A stretch of DNA of 64,000 bases from Hymenobacter aerophilus DSM 13606 (GCF_000382225.1 NZ_KB907803.1:124001-188000), one strand, 5' to 3'. Positions 30,425 to 39,616 are shown, counted from the first letter of the stretch. Notes: a model not told the origin generated them from the letters alone. Program-made: numbers and translations.

Positions 30425-32992
30425 CTACAGCGTGGCCCGCACGCCCACCACCACGGTGCGGGCGGTGGGGTAGGTGCTGGCATCGAGGCCGGCCTGCTGG
30501 TTGTCGGAGCCGGCGGAGCTGATATTAGGGTCGAAGCCCCGGTAGCCGCTCAGCACCAACAGGTCGTGGCCACCCAGCCACAGGCTCACGCTCCGGGCTT
30601 CCTGCTCCCACACTTTGTAGCTGAGGCTGAGGGCCGAAAGGCGCACGTGGTTACCCGCTTGTAGCACATAGTCTACCAAGCTAGAAGTGTCATAGAAGCC
30701 AGATGCCCCGGCGGCGGGCACGTCGGTGTTGGGGTTGGCGGGCGTCCAGCGGTTGCGCACCCGGGCCGATGCGTTGCTGCGCCCGCCGTTGGGGGCGTCC
30801 AGAATCAGTCCAACGGTGTTCAGCACCGAGTAGCCAAACATGCCATCGGCCTGCAGCTGCAACGCGAAACGGCCCAGCCTGAGCTGCTGGCCGAAGCTGA
30901 GTAGCTGCCGGGGCAAGCCGTTGCCGAGGGGCTGCTGGTCGAAATAATCGATTCGCCCGTCGCGGTTCGCATCCTCAAACCGGGGCTGGCCGGTGGCAGC
31001 CTCAGTGCCTAGGTAGCGCAGCCCGTAAAATGTGCTCACGGGCTGCCCGTTGCTTGCGCGCTGGTAGGCGCTTAAATAAACGGCCGGAAACTCCGACTCG
31101 TAGCGGTTGCGGTTGATAGCCGCCGCCAGCCGGCTGCTGCCCTGCATAGCCCCCACCTGCCAGTTGCTGCCCACCGAAAGCTCTAGGCCTTTGTTACGGA
31201 TGCGGGCCAGCTCTTTGCTGCCGGACGAGAAATACTGCTGATGACGGGTGTTGCGGGCGTAGCCCTGGAGCGTAACGGTCAGCTTCTGGTCGAACAAACC
31301 GGCCTCCATCCCTACATCGGTTTGGGTGGTGAGGTCGGGCGTGAGCACGTTGATTTGCTGCGTTAAATTGGTGCTTGAAGGGACAATAAGCGCCGCGAAA
31401 TTACGGCCAATCAGCCCGCGGCCCGACGTGCGGCCCCAGCCTGCCCAGACTTTCAGCGAGTAGTTGACAGGAGTCCAGAAATCCTCGCCCGATACCCGCC
31501 ACACTGCCTGCACACCGGGCAGCCACTGCTGGCGGTCGGTTTCTGCGAAGCTGCTCGACGCATCGCGCCGGAGCGTGGCAAGCAGCTGGTAGCGTTGGGC
31601 GAAGGTATAGTCAGTGGTCAGCTGGTAGAAGCTAACTGCATTACTCGCCCGGTTGCTGATGGTGCCCGAAAACTGTGGCTGGATGAGCAGGTATGAACGG
31701 ATTTCCTCGGTGGTGCGGCGCGCCTGATGCTGGTATTCCAGCCCGGCCGCTACTACATGCCGCTGGTCGCCGAAACTGCGAGCATAGCGCACCGATGGGG
31801 TGAGCACCCACTGGCTGTAGGTGGCGGTTAAGTCGTTACTCAGGCCCCCTGGGTAGCTGCCAGCGGCCTGCTGAAACGAGCTGCTGCGCACCGTGGCGCG
31901 TTCCAGGCCGCCGCGCAGGCCCAGGGTCAGGCCATTGCTGAGCTCATAGTGGAGGCCGGTTTGGACCAGCAGCCGGCGTTGAGCAGGCGTCTGGTAATTC
32001 TCCTGGGCCACCCGAATAGGCGCAAATCCCAGCGGCGAGCCCGGCGGGTCGGTGGGCGACTGGGTAGGCAGGGCGAGCAGGCCAATCTGCAGCGTAGCAG
32101 GCAAGGGCCGGCGCTCATTGGTCTGGCTGAGGCTGGCCGTAGCATCGAGGCGTATATGCTGGCCTACGCGCTGGTCGAGGGCTGCTCGCAGGGCGTAGCG
32201 TTGCAGGCGCGAGTTCAGCAGCACCCCATTTTGGCCCAGGTAATCAGCCCCGGCGTGGTAGCGGGTGCGGGCCGTGCCGCCCTGCAAACCCAGGTGGTGC
32301 TGCTGCACGGCGGCCGTGCGCAGCAGCTCGTCCTGCCAGTCAGTGCCCTGGCCGAAAGCGGCCACCTGGGCGGGTGAAAAGCGCGCGGGCTGGCCGTAGC
32401 GCTGGGTTACTTCGTTGGCGAGAGTGGCAAATTCCTGAGCATTCAGCAGGTCGTAGTGATAGCGGGTGCGTTGCACGCCGCCGTAGCCTTCGTAGTTCAG
32501 GCGCGGCTTGCCCGCCTGACCCCGACGGGTGATGATGTGGATAACACCATTGACTGCCTGCGAGCCGTACAGCGCAGTTTCGTAAGCCCCTTTGAACACT
32601 TCCACATGTTCTATATCCTGCGTAGGAATGCTGAGCAGCGGGTTGGAGTCCAGCTCCAGCGTGTGCTGAAACACGGGCACCCCATCCACCACGTACAGCG
32701 GCTGCGCGTTGCCCGAAAGGCTGGCCGCCCCCCGGATGCGCACCACTTCGCCGGTGCCGGGCGCCCCCGAGTAGGGCGTGGCCTGCACCCCGGCCACCTG
32801 CCGGAGCTGCTCCTGGAGGGGCAGGAGGGAGGTAAGCAAGTGAGACGATACAATAAACTCGTCCTTGATAAAGCCTCTGGTACTATCCGGCACCTGCACG
32901 GCCACACGGCGCGGGCTAAGCGTGTCGGGTTGCTGGGCCAGGGCGGGCAGGGCGAGGGGCAACAGGAAACTGAGAGGTAGCAGTCGAACCAT
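30425..32992 (-). CDS. SusC-like TonB-dependent outer-membrane receptor
   Basis: 855 residues from M-V-R-L-L-P-L-S-F (32992), signal peptide ending A-L-A-Q. No carboxypeptidase-like N-terminal domain; the plug domain follows directly (about 35-160) with I-R-G-A-A-S-L-S-G-N-A-Q-P-L-Y-V-V-D-G-V-P and E-V-F-K-G-A-Y-E-T-A-L-Y-G-S-Q-A-V-N-G-V-I, then a 22-strand-type barrel ending V-V-V-G-V-R-A-T-L. Imports an unknown ligand using TonB energy. No SusD partner is adjacent, so it is an orphan SusC-like receptor. Divergent from the dehydrogenase gene. Confidence 0.9.
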   Translation of the reverse strand: MVRLLPLSFLLPLALPALAQQPDTLSPRRVAVQVPDSTRGFIKDEFIVSSHLLTSLLPLQEQLRQVAGVQATPYSGAPGTGEVVRIRGAASLSGNAQPLYVVDGVPVFQHTLELDSNPLLSIPTQDIEHVEVFKGAYETALYGSQAVNGVIHIITRRGQAGKPRLNYEGYGGVQRTRYHYDLLNAQEFATLANEVTQRYGQPARFSPAQVAAFGQGTDWQDELLRTAAVQQHHLGLQGGTARTRYHAGADYLGQNGVLLNSRLQRYALRAALDQRVGQHIRLDATASLSQTNERRPLPATLQIGLLALPTQSPTDPPGSPLGFAPIRVAQENYQTPAQRRLLVQTGLHYELSNGLTLGLRGGLERATVRSSSFQQAAGSYPGGLSNDLTATYSQWVLTPSVRYARSFGDQRHVVAAGLEYQHQARRTTEEIRSYLLIQPQFSGTISNRASNAVSFYQLTTDYTFAQRYQLLATLRRDASSSFAETDRQQWLPGVQAVWRVSGEDFWTPVNYSLKVWAGWGRTSGRGLIGRNFAALIVPSSTNLTQQINVLTPDLTTQTDVGMEAGLFDQKLTVTLQGYARNTRHQQYFSSGSKELARIRNKGLELSVGSNWQVGAMQGSSRLAAAINRNRYESEFPAVYLSAYQRASNGQPVSTFYGLRYLGTEAATGQPRFEDANRDGRIDYFDQQPLGNGLPRQLLSFGQQLRLGRFALQLQADGMFGYSVLNTVGLILDAPNGGRSNASARVRNRWTPANPNTDVPAAGASGFYDTSSLVDYVLQAGNHVRLSALSLSYKVWEQEARSVSLWLGGHDLLVLSGYRGFDPNISSAGSDNQQAGLDASTYPTARTVVVGVRATL

Positions 32993-33092
32993 AAAATAGG
33001 TGGGGCAGGGAAATAGGACTCTAAAGGTAGATGTGGAGCCCGCTAGGATTTCACAATCGGGCGCTAAATATTTCCCTTCCAACCCAAACCCG

Positions 33093-33100
33093 TACTTTTG
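33093..33100 (+). promoter_or_regulatory. Promoter -7 box of the E1 fusion gene
   Basis: TACTTTTG, 31 nt before the ATG at 33132. Confidence 0.55.
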
Positions 33101-33131
33101 GCTTCCCCCACCCATTACCAGCCGCTTCGCT

Positions 33132-35165
33132 ATGCAATTCGACCGCAAGGACTACTCCAACGACACCCTGCTGCACCTGTACCGCCACCTGCTCAAGCCC
33201 CGGCTGATTGAGGAGAAAATGCTGATTCTGCTGCGTCAGGGCAAGGTCAGCAAGTGGTTTTCGGGTATCGGGCAGGAGGCCATTTCGGTGGGCAGCACGC
33301 TGGCGCTGGAACCCGACGAGTACATTCTGCCCCTGCACCGCAACCTGGGCGTGTTTACGGGCCGCGATGTGCCGCTGGGCCGGCTGTTTGCGCAGTGGCA
33401 GGGCAAGGCCACCGGCTTTACTAAGGGTCGCGACCGAAGCTTCCATTTCGGCACCAACGAGCACCACATTGTGGGCATGATTTCGCACCTCGGGCCCCAG
33501 CTGGCCGTGGCCGGCGGCATTGCCCTGGCCGACGTGCTGGACGAAAAGCCCCGCGTCACGGTCACGTACAGCGGCGACGGCGGCGCTTCGGAGGGCGACT
33601 TCCACGAGGCCCTGAACGTGGCCGCCGTGTGGCAGCTGCCGGTTATCTTCATCATCGAAAACAACGGCTACGGCCTCAGCACGCCTTCCAACGAGCAGTT
33701 CCGCTTCCGCTACTTCGTGGATAAGGGCCCCGCCTACGGCATGGAAGCCGTGCAGGTCGATGGTAACAACGTGCTCGAAGTGTACGACACGGTGAAGCGC
33801 CTCGCCGAAGACCTGCGCCAGAACCCGCGCCCCGTGCTGCTGGAGGCCCTCACCTTCCGGATGCGCGGCCACGAGGAGGCCAGCGGCACCAAGTACGTGC
33901 CCCAGGAACTGTTCACCGAATGGGCCCAGAAAGACCCCGTCGAGAACTACGAAAAGTGGCTGCTCGAACAAGGCATCCTCGACGAGCAGGCCCGCATGCG
34001 CTACCGCGAAACCATTAAGCGCGAAATCGAAGAGGGCCTGAAAGAAGCCGACGCCGCCCCCGCGCCCACCCCCGACGCCGCCCGCGAGCTGGCCGATATG
34101 TACGCTTCTGTAGAAGTGAGAAGTGAGAAGTTAGAAGTGAGACAATCGGATGATGAGAACGAGAATTCATCTGTCTCACCTCTCACTTCTGACCTCTCAC
34201 TTCTCACCGAAAAACGCTACATCGACGCCATTTCTGATGGGCTGCGGCAGAGCATGGAGCGGTTTCCGGAGCTGGTGCTGATGGGGCAGGACATTGCCGA
34301 GTACGGCGGCGTGTTCAAAATTACTGAGGGTTTTGTGGCCGAGTTCGGCAAGGGCCGGGTGCGCAACACGCCGCTCTGCGAGTCGGCCATTGTGGGGGCC
34401 GGGCTGGGGCTGAGCATCCGGGGCAAGAAGGCCATGGTGGAAATGCAGTTCGCCGACTTCGTGACCTGCGGCTTCAACCAGATTATCAATAACTTAGCCA
34501 AGAGCCATTACCGTTGGGGCCAGAACGCCGACGTGGTGGTGCGCATGCCCACCGGCGCCGGCTCGGCCGCCGGACCCTTCCACAGCCAGAGCAACGAGGC
34601 CTGGTTTACCCATACGCCGGGCCTGAAAGTGGTGTTCCCGAGCAACCCCGTCGATGCTAAGGGCCTGCTCTGCGCCGCTTTGGCCGACCCCAACCCGGTG
34701 CTGTTCTTCGAGCATAAGCTGCTCTACCGCAGCATCTCGGCCCCGGTGCCCGATGCGTATTACACCACGCCCATCGGCAAGGCCGCGCTGGCCCGCGAAG
34801 GCCACGAAATGAGCATCGTCACGTACGGCGCGGGCGTGCACTGGGCCCTGGCGCTGGCCGAGGAGCTCAACCTCGACTGCGACGTGCTAGACCTGCGCAC
34901 GCTGCTGCCCTGGGACGAGCAGGCCGTGCGCCGCACCGTGGAAAAAACCGGCCGCCTCATTCTACTGCACGAAGACACGATGATTGGCGGCCTGGGCGGC
35001 GAAATCGGGGCCTGGGTGGCCGAAAACTGCTTCCGCAGTCTCGATGCGCCCATTATGCGCGTGGCCTCACTCGATACGGCTGTGCCCTTTGCGCCCACGC
35101 TGGAGCAGGATTTCCTGCCCCGCCAGCGCCTGCGGGCGGCCGTCGAAAAAATGCGCAGCTATTGA
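33132..35165 (+). CDS. 2-oxoacid dehydrogenase E1, alpha-beta fusion
   Basis: 677 residues. Residues 1-325 are an E1 alpha subunit with thiamine diphosphate motif G-D-G-G-A-S-E-G-D...E-N-N-G-Y-G; residues about 360-677 are an E1 beta subunit (R-Y-I-D-A-I-S-D-G-L, G-Q-D-I-A-E-Y-G-G-V-F, Q-F-A-D-F, ending in the C-terminal transketolase domain). Together they form the decarboxylating component of branched-chain 2-oxoacid or pyruvate dehydrogenase complexes. The linker (about 327-359) is encoded by a low-complexity inverted repeat of the type otherwise found between genes. The E2 partner is not in the window; lipA, which makes the needed lipoate, is 3 kb downstream. Confidence 0.9.
   Translation: MQFDRKDYSNDTLLHLYRHLLKPRLIEEKMLILLRQGKVSKWFSGIGQEAISVGSTLALEPDEYILPLHRNLGVFTGRDVPLGRLFAQWQGKATGFTKGRDRSFHFGTNEHHIVGMISHLGPQLAVAGGIALADVLDEKPRVTVTYSGDGGASEGDFHEALNVAAVWQLPVIFIIENNGYGLSTPSNEQFRFRYFVDKGPAYGMEAVQVDGNNVLEVYDTVKRLAEDLRQNPRPVLLEALTFRMRGHEEASGTKYVPQELFTEWAQKDPVENYEKWLLEQGILDEQARMRYRETIKREIEEGLKEADAAPAPTPDAARELADMYASVEVRSEKLEVRQSDDENENSSVSPLTSDLSLLTEKRYIDAISDGLRQSMERFPELVLMGQDIAEYGGVFKITEGFVAEFGKGRVRNTPLCESAIVGAGLGLSIRGKKAMVEMQFADFVTCGFNQIINNLAKSHYRWGQNADVVVRMPTGAGSAAGPFHSQSNEAWFTHTPGLKVVFPSNPVDAKGLLCAALADPNPVLFFEHKLLYRSISAPVPDAYYTTPIGKAALAREGHEMSIVTYGAGVHWALALAEELNLDCDVLDLRTLLPWDEQAVRRTVEKTGRLILLHEDTMIGGLGGEIGAWVAENCFRSLDAPIMRVASLDTAVPFAPTLEQDFLPRQRLRAAVEKMRSY
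34111..34208. repeat. GTGAGAAG-type inverted repeat inside the E1 coding region
   Basis: Left arm 34111-34143 (TAGAAGTGAGAAGTGAG...) and right arm 34173-34208 (...CTCTCACTTCTCACC) pair imperfectly over about 30 bp. It is in frame and encodes the alpha-beta linker (S-V-E-V-R-S-E-K-L-E-V-R ... L-T-S-D-L-S-L-L-T-E). Equivalent repeats elsewhere in the window are intergenic. Confidence 0.8.
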
Positions 35166-35509
35166 TGTTCAACCCCATGAAGGCTTCTTTCCTGCCGGGC
35201 CGCTGGCTAGCGGTGCTGGGGCTGGCAGCGGCCTCGCTGCTGGCCCCCGCCTGCCAGCGCCACCCCTACCGCATCCCCGACCCCACGGCGCCGCCCCAGC
35301 CCATCGTGCAGCGCAACCGCAAGCCCGCCAACGAGTCGGCCGACGGGCGGGCGCTGGACGTGGAGCGCGAGGCCGTGCGCACCAAAAAGAACGTGCTCGA
35401 TAAAAAAACCGGGCTGGTGAAAAAGCCCAAGTACGAGCGGCGGCGGCTGAAGCGCAAAACCGGCGGCGCCCGCAAGTTTCTGGGCATCACGCTGCCCTTT
35501 CAGAAGTAG
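35165..35509 (+). CDS. Small lipoprotein, 114 aa
   Basis: ATG at 35165 overlaps the E1 stop by one base (TGATG); an alternative ATG at 35177 gives M-K-A-S-F-L. Lipoprotein signal with L-L-A-P-A-C-Q. The mature part is Pro-rich then strongly basic (K-K-T-G-L-V-K-K-P-K-Y-E-R-R-R-L-K-R-K-T). Unknown family; the basic tail could contact peptidoglycan, LPS or nucleic acid. Coupled to the E1 gene by position only. Confidence 0.65.
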   Translation: MFNPMKASFLPGRWLAVLGLAAASLLAPACQRHPYRIPDPTAPPQPIVQRNRKPANESADGRALDVEREAVRTKKNVLDKKTGLVKKPKYERRRLKRKTGGARKFLGITLPFQK

Positions 35510-35609
35510 CCGAGGCCGGCCGCGCCGCTCGCGCCCGGCATTACGCCCGGAATGCGTAGCTTACCAATAATCGGCCCCGCGGCCGCTTCTTCTCTTTTGC
35601 TCTATCCCT

Positions 35610-35945
35610 ATGCGTTATCTGTTGATTGGGGCCCTGCTGCTGGCCCTGGCTGCCCCCGAGGCCCGGGCCCAGCTCGAGTACAGCAGCCCGGCCGCCCAGC
35701 GCAAAGCCAGCCGCCAGGCCCTGCGCGATGCCCGCAAAGTAGAGGCGCGCTACAAGGAGTCGCACCTGACGGTGCGCAAAAAGGAGTTGCGCATGCAGGC
35801 CGCCGGCCGCCTGGCCGCGCTGCCGCCGCCCGCCGACCAGCCCGACTACAAGTTCGGCCGCGACGGCACGCCGCGCGTAAGCGAACCATCGAAGGTGCAT
35901 TTTCGTCTTCGTCGTAAGAAGCCCAACGCGGCGCCGGTGCAGTAG
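35610..35945 (+). CDS. Secreted hypothetical protein, 111 aa
   Basis: Signal peptide M-R-Y-L-L-I-G-A-L-L-L-A-L-A-A-P-E-A-R-A-Q, then a charged helical segment (A-S-R-Q-A-L-R-D-A-R-K-V-E-A-R-Y-K-E-S) and a basic C-terminus R-L-R-R-K-K-P. Similar charge character to the preceding small lipoprotein. No family recognised. Confidence 0.6.
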   Translation: MRYLLIGALLLALAAPEARAQLEYSSPAAQRKASRQALRDARKVEARYKESHLTVRKKELRMQAAGRLAALPPPADQPDYKFGRDGTPRVSEPSKVHFRLRRKKPNAAPVQ

Positions 35946-35966
35946 CGCCGGTTTTCCCTCTGCTTT

Positions 35967-35974
35967 TACTTTCC
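35967..35974 (+). promoter_or_regulatory. Near-leaderless -7 box before ytxJ
   Basis: TACTTTCC, 4 nt before the ATG at 35979. It deviates from TAnnTTTG at two positions, but its distance to the start matches pheS and lipA. Confidence 0.35.
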
Positions 35975-35978
35975 TTCT

Positions 35979-36320
35979 ATGACCCCCTGGCAACCCCTCA
36001 CCCAAGCCGACCAGCTTCTCGAAATCGTCCGCGAATCGGCCGAGCAGCCGGTACTCGTTTTCAAGCACAGCACTACCTGCTCCATCAGCGCCATGGTCAA
36101 GAGCAAGATTGAGCGGCAGTGGGCCGATGCCGGCCTCGACGATACCAAGCTCTACTACCTCGATTTGCTCAGCTACCGCCCCATTTCGCAGGAGCTGGCC
36201 CAGAAATTCCGCGTGCAACACGAGTCGCCCCAGCTGCTGCTCATCCAGGACGGCGAGTGCACCTACCACGCCTCGCACAACGGCATCCGCCTGAGCGACG
36301 TGAAGGGAAAGGTGAAATAG
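35979..36320 (+). CDS. ytxJ: Bacillithiol-system redox-active protein YtxJ
   Basis: 113 residues, a thioredoxin-fold monothiol protein. Motif F-K-H-S-T-T-C-S-I-S (28-37) with the redox Cys34 and the C-terminal Q-H-E-S-P-Q-L-L-L-I (cis-Pro loop) are characteristic. YtxJ-type proteins (monothiol bacilliredoxin-like) occur in organisms that make bacillithiol, so the organism probably uses it. It converges on an OsmC peroxidase-like gene, another thiol-based stress protein. Confidence 0.85.
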   Translation: MTPWQPLTQADQLLEIVRESAEQPVLVFKHSTTCSISAMVKSKIERQWADAGLDDTKLYYLDLLSYRPISQELAQKFRVQHESPQLLLIQDGECTYHASHNGIRLSDVKGKVK

Positions 36321-36478
36321 TGAGATGGTGAGAAAAGAACTGTCATTCTGAGCGAAGCCGGAGGCGAAGTCGAAGAATCTCGCGTGCCACAGTAATTCCT
36401 GACGACAGAGTTACCATTGCCCGCGAGATTCTTCGCTCCGCTCAGAATGACCGTGCTTTTATCACCACCTCACTACTC
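36318..36478. repeat. Composite inverted repeat (GTGAGA outer arms, GTCATTCTGAGCG inner arms)
   Basis: Outer arms: about 36320-36335 (GTGAGATGGTGAG) and 36455-36476 (CACCACCTCACTACTCAT). Inner arms: 36342-36384 (GTCATTCTGAGCGAAG..., with a small internal duplication) and 36422-36451 (CGCGAGATTCTTCGC...GAATGAC). It lies between the convergent ytxJ and osmC genes. The inner arm is the same repeat as at 49578-49674. Confidence 0.75.
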
Positions 36479-36877
36479 ATATAAAAACTGAACCTGCTGC
36501 TTTATTTCGGGGTTCAGGCTAAGCGCTACCGGGCAGGTTTTGGCGGCCCGCTCCAGCAGGTCGCGCTCCTTTTGGGGCAGGGCGGCCGGCAGGCGGAACG
36601 TCAGGTCAATCTGGCCGATGCGGCGCGGGTCGCTGAGCATGTGCTTGGTGGTATCCCAGGTGGTGCTGGTCAGGTCGAGGCTGTGGCGCTCGGCCACGAT
36701 GCCCATAATGGTCATCATGCACGAGCCCAGGGCCGCGCAAACCAGGTCGGTGGGCGAAAACGCTTCGCCCCGGCCCTGGTTGTCGGTGGGGGCATCGGTC
36801 AGGATGGAATTGCCCGAGCCGGCGTGGGTGGCCTCGGTGCGCAGCTGGCCGGCGTAGCGGGCGGTGATAGTGCTCAT
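36473..36877 (-). CDS. OsmC family peroxiredoxin-like protein
   Basis: 134 residues. The two redox Cys are in place: A-L-G-S-C-M-M-T (Cys53) and A-K-T-C-P-V-A-L-S (Cys115), with S-P-T-D-L-V-C/A-A-A preceding the first. OsmC/Ohr proteins reduce organic hydroperoxides using low-molecular or lipoyl thiols. In an organism with lipoyl dehydrogenase complexes and bacillithiol either reductant is possible. Length is normal. Confidence 0.85.
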   Translation of the reverse strand: MSTITARYAGQLRTEATHAGSGNSILTDAPTDNQGRGEAFSPTDLVCAALGSCMMTIMGIVAERHSLDLTSTTWDTTKHMLSDPRRIGQIDLTFRLPAALPQKERDLLERAAKTCPVALSLNPEIKQQVQFLYE

Positions 36878-36918
36878 AAGAAACAGGTAAACAGGCGAAG
36901 TATGCGGGCGAATTTACG

Positions 36919-36926
36919 TACTTTCG
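36919..36926 (+). promoter_or_regulatory. Promoter -7 box for the 294-aa protein gene
   Basis: TACTTTCG, 53 nt before the ATG at 36980; one mismatch to TAnnTTTG. Confidence 0.4.
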
Positions 36927-36979
36927 GAGGGGTTGGCGGTCAGCGCCCGCCGGCGCTGTCGTTTTCTACCCGACCATTT

Positions 36980-37864
36980 ATGCATCTTCGAACTGTACGC
37001 ACCGCGGCTTACCTGGGCGGCGGCCTGTTGCTGGCCTTGTTAACTGCTCCGCGGGCTCAGGCGCAGGACCGGCCGCAGGCTCGCCCTGCAACCCAGCCCC
37101 GCACGCCGGACCAATCCCGCGCTTCAAACGAGCCTCGCTCCCAGGTCCAGCGCAAACCGGCCCGGCCGGGCATCAGCAGCGACCAGCCGTCTTACCGCAA
37201 AGAGTTCACCTACGGCATCAACTTCAACACCCGGGGCGGGCTGATTGGTGGCGTTTCGGTGCGCTCTACCCGCTTGCTTACTCAGGACTGGGCGCGTTTC
37301 TGGAGCATTGAGGCGGTGGAAATCAAGCACCCCAAGGAAAGCAAGCAGGTAACTGAGTACGGCGGCACGTATGTGCGGGGCAAAACCAACTACCTTTTCG
37401 CCCTGCGCCCCTCGTTTGGCGTGCAGCGCGTGGTTTTCCGGAAAGCCCCCGAAGCGGGCGTGCAGGTGAATGCGCTGCTGAGCGGCGGCCCCTCCATTGG
37501 CCTGCTGATGCCCTACTACATCGGTTACAACTACGCCGACCGGCAGTCTGGGGTGCTGGATGTGCGCAACGAGCAGTACGACCCCGCCAAGCACGGCGAG
37601 TCGGGTATCTACGACCGGGCCCCGCTTTTTTCGGGCGCCGGCGACACCAAGCCCATTATCGGGGCCCACGTGCGCGGCGGGCTTGACTTTGAGTTTGGCC
37701 GCTACCGCGACGCCGTGGCCGGTGCCGAAGTGGGCGTGTTGCTCGAAGCGTATACCAAGACGCCCATCATCATCCGCAACTCGGTGCTGACGCCTGACAA
37801 GTCCATCAACGACCAGTTTCTGCCCTCGGTGTACCTGACGATTTATCTGGGCAACCGCAACTAA
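36980..37864 (+). CDS. Outer-membrane-type beta-barrel hypothetical protein
   Basis: 294 residues from M-H-L-R-T-V-R-T (36980); the frame runs open far upstream across the osmC region, but a signal peptide (ending R-A-Q-A-Q) fixes this start. A Pro/Arg/Gln-rich linker (about 30-70) is followed by alternating beta-strand-like segments ([28 protein letters not shown]) and the end [12 protein letters not shown]. Likely an outer-membrane barrel of a Bacteroidota-specific family; function unknown. Confidence 0.65.
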   Translation: MHLRTVRTAAYLGGGLLLALLTAPRAQAQDRPQARPATQPRTPDQSRASNEPRSQVQRKPARPGISSDQPSYRKEFTYGINFNTRGGLIGGVSVRSTRLLTQDWARFWSIEAVEIKHPKESKQVTEYGGTYVRGKTNYLFALRPSFGVQRVVFRKAPEAGVQVNALLSGGPSIGLLMPYYIGYNYADRQSGVLDVRNEQYDPAKHGESGIYDRAPLFSGAGDTKPIIGAHVRGGLDFEFGRYRDAVAGAEVGVLLEAYTKTPIIIRNSVLTPDKSINDQFLPSVYLTIYLGNRN

Positions 37865-37888
37865 CAGGGCCGTCGCAGGGGTTTCGGC

Positions 37889-37939
37889 AAGCATAAGGGC
37901 TGAAAGACAAAACAACCCGGTCTTTCAGCCCTTATGCTT
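37889..37939. terminator. 20-bp stem terminator
   Basis: AAGCATAAGGGCTGAAAGAC and its exact reverse complement around an 11-nt loop, followed by TTTACC. Ends the 294-aa gene just before the lipA promoter. Confidence 0.85.
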
Positions 37940-37976
37940 TTACCATTTCCTGCTTCTCCACTCCCCCCAATCCTCG

Positions 37977-37984
37977 TACCTTTG
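37977..37984 (+). promoter_or_regulatory. lipA promoter -7 box, leaderless type
   Basis: TACCTTTG, then TGCC and the ATG at 37989. Identical arrangement to pheS (TACCTTTG-CGCC-ATG). Confidence 0.65.
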
Positions 37985-37988
37985 TGCC

Positions 37989-38894
37989 ATGGATGATTTG
38001 TTGCTGACTCTGCCCATTATTCAGCCCCAGGCGGCTGCCCCGGCCAAGCCCCGCAAGCCCGACTGGCTGCGCGTGAAACTGCCGGTCGGCCCGGCCTACG
38101 CCAACGTGCGCCGCCTCGTCGACGAGCACAAGCTGCACACCATCTGCGAGAGCGGCAACTGCCCCAACATGGGCGAGTGCTGGGGCGCGGGCACGGCTAC
38201 GTTCATGATTCTGGGCAACATCTGCACCCGCTCGTGCTCGTTCTGCGCCGTGGCCACCGGCCGCCCTTCCGAGCTAGACCTCGACGAGCCCCGCCGCGTA
38301 GCCGAGGCCATTCAGCTCATGGGCGTCAAGCACGCGGTGCTCACCAGCGTCAACCGCGACGAGCTGAAGGACCGCGGGGCCAGCGTGTGGTACGAAACCG
38401 TGGTGCAGACCAAGCAGCTCAGCCCCAGCACCACCATCGAAACCCTGATTCCGGACGTGAAGGCCAACTGGGCCGCGCTCGATACCATGATTGCCGGCGG
38501 CCAGGAAGTGGTGTCGCACAACATGGAAACGGTGGGCAGCCTCTACCGCCTCGTTCGCCCCCAGGCCAAGTACGACCGCAGCCTGGAGCAGATCCGGCGC
38601 ACCAAGGACGCTGGTAAGCGTACCAAGTCGGGCATTATGCTGGGCCTGGGCGAAACCAAGGATGAGATGTACCAGGCCATGGACGACCTCGTGGCCCACG
38701 GCCTCGACATCCTCACGCTAGGCCAGTACCTGCAGCCTACCAAGCGCCACATCGAGGTGGCCGAGTTCATCCACCCCGACCTGTTTGCCCACTACCGCGA
38801 GGAAGGGCTGCGCCGGGGCCTCAAGTACGTAGAAAGCGGCCCGCTGGTGCGCTCCAGCTACCACGCCGAGCGCCACGTGAACGTGCCCATCTAA
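37989..38894 (+). CDS. lipA: Lipoyl synthase
   Basis: 301 residues. Auxiliary cluster motif [12 protein letters not shown] (Cys53, 58, 64) and radical-SAM motif C-T-R-S-C-S-F-C (Cys79, 83, 86), plus the C-terminal V-R-S-S-Y-H-A-E with the conserved Ser. Inserts two sulfurs into octanoyl side chains of E2 and GcvH proteins, supplying lipoate for 2-oxoacid dehydrogenases such as the E1 encoded 3 kb upstream. Full length, single-gene unit with its own promoter and terminator. Confidence 0.97.
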   Translation: MDDLLLTLPIIQPQAAAPAKPRKPDWLRVKLPVGPAYANVRRLVDEHKLHTICESGNCPNMGECWGAGTATFMILGNICTRSCSFCAVATGRPSELDLDEPRRVAEAIQLMGVKHAVLTSVNRDELKDRGASVWYETVVQTKQLSPSTTIETLIPDVKANWAALDTMIAGGQEVVSHNMETVGSLYRLVRPQAKYDRSLEQIRRTKDAGKRTKSGIMLGLGETKDEMYQAMDDLVAHGLDILTLGQYLQPTKRHIEVAEFIHPDLFAHYREEGLRRGLKYVESGPLVRSSYHAERHVNVPI

Positions 38895-38925
38895 GCCGGG
38901 CTGCTAATCCGCAAAAGCTAAAAAA

Positions 38926-38958
38926 AGCCCGCTCTTCGTTTTGAAGAGCGGGCTTTTT
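38926..38958. terminator. Bidirectional terminator between lipA and DUF4136 gene
   Basis: AAAAAGCCCGCTCTTC / GAAGAGCGGGCTTTTT with a short loop; convergent genes on both sides. Confidence 0.9.
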
Positions 38959-38983
38959 GTTATTTGAAAGCTGGGCCGCCAGC

Positions 38984-39616
38984 TTACTCGCGGTAGGCCT
39001 GCGAGCTGGTGGGGCGGCCATCCTGGGGCGGGTAGTTGCCCAGAATGCTGGTGACGATGCGCTGCACCTCGGCTTCCGAGATGGTTTGGTTGTCTACCTG
39101 CGCCTGGCCCTGGCCGCGCCAGGCCAGTTCCTTGCGGCTGGCATCCACGAAGTCGAGAATGAGCGTGCCGGCCTTGTACTCGGTTACGTAGCCGCGGTTG
39201 TAGAGGCTGCCGTAGCCGTAGCCATAGCCGTAGTAGGGGTAGCCGTAGGGGCCGTAGGGCGAGCCCACGGCGCGCTGCTTGTCCTCGACGCGGGCACTGT
39301 AGGCCACAAACACATCGGGGTTAGCCGAGGCCTCCACCATCGTCAGGCCCTTGGAGCCCAGCTGTTGCTCGACGGCCGTGCGAATGCGCTTATCCAGGAA
39401 CGACTCGTAGCCCTGGGCCGGGCCGCCCTCGGTGTCGGAGCGCTGCTGCGGGTACCAGGCCCAGGTGCGGTAGGCGCGGAAATTGACGGAATGGTCGTAA
39501 TCGGAGGTGACGCCCACGCGGGCAGTCGTAGTGCAGCTGGTAGCGCCCAGCAGCAAACTCAGGCCCAGCACCGAGTAGGCGAGCGGGCGGAGCAGAAAAC
39601 GGGAAATGCGGTTCAT
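38984..39616 (-). CDS. DUF4136 lipoprotein
   Basis: 210 residues. Lipobox G-A-T-S-C (Cys28). DUF4136 outline: V-G-V-T-S-D-Y-D-H-S-V-N-F-R-A-Y-R-T-W-A-W at about 33-54, R-I-R-T-A-V-E-Q-Q-L-x-x-K-G-L, a Tyr/Gly-rich loop (Y-G-Y-P-Y-Y-G-Y-G-Y-G), then G-T-L-I-L-D-F-V-D-A and W-R-G-Q-G. Common outer-membrane-associated lipoprotein family of unknown role. Confidence 0.85.
   Translation of the reverse strand: MNRISRFLLRPLAYSVLGLSLLLGATSCTTTARVGVTSDYDHSVNFRAYRTWAWYPQQRSDTEGGPAQGYESFLDKRIRTAVEQQLGSKGLTMVEASANPDVFVAYSARVEDKQRAVGSPYGPYGYPYYGYGYGYGSLYNRGYVTEYKAGTLILDFVDASRKELAWRGQGQAQVDNQTISEAEVQRIVTSILGNYPPQDGRPTSSQAYRE

Noticed and set aside
36572..36979. N-terminal extension of the 294-aa barrel protein
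   Set aside because: The frame is open upstream, but it is antisense to osmC and the signal peptide at 36980 fixes the start.
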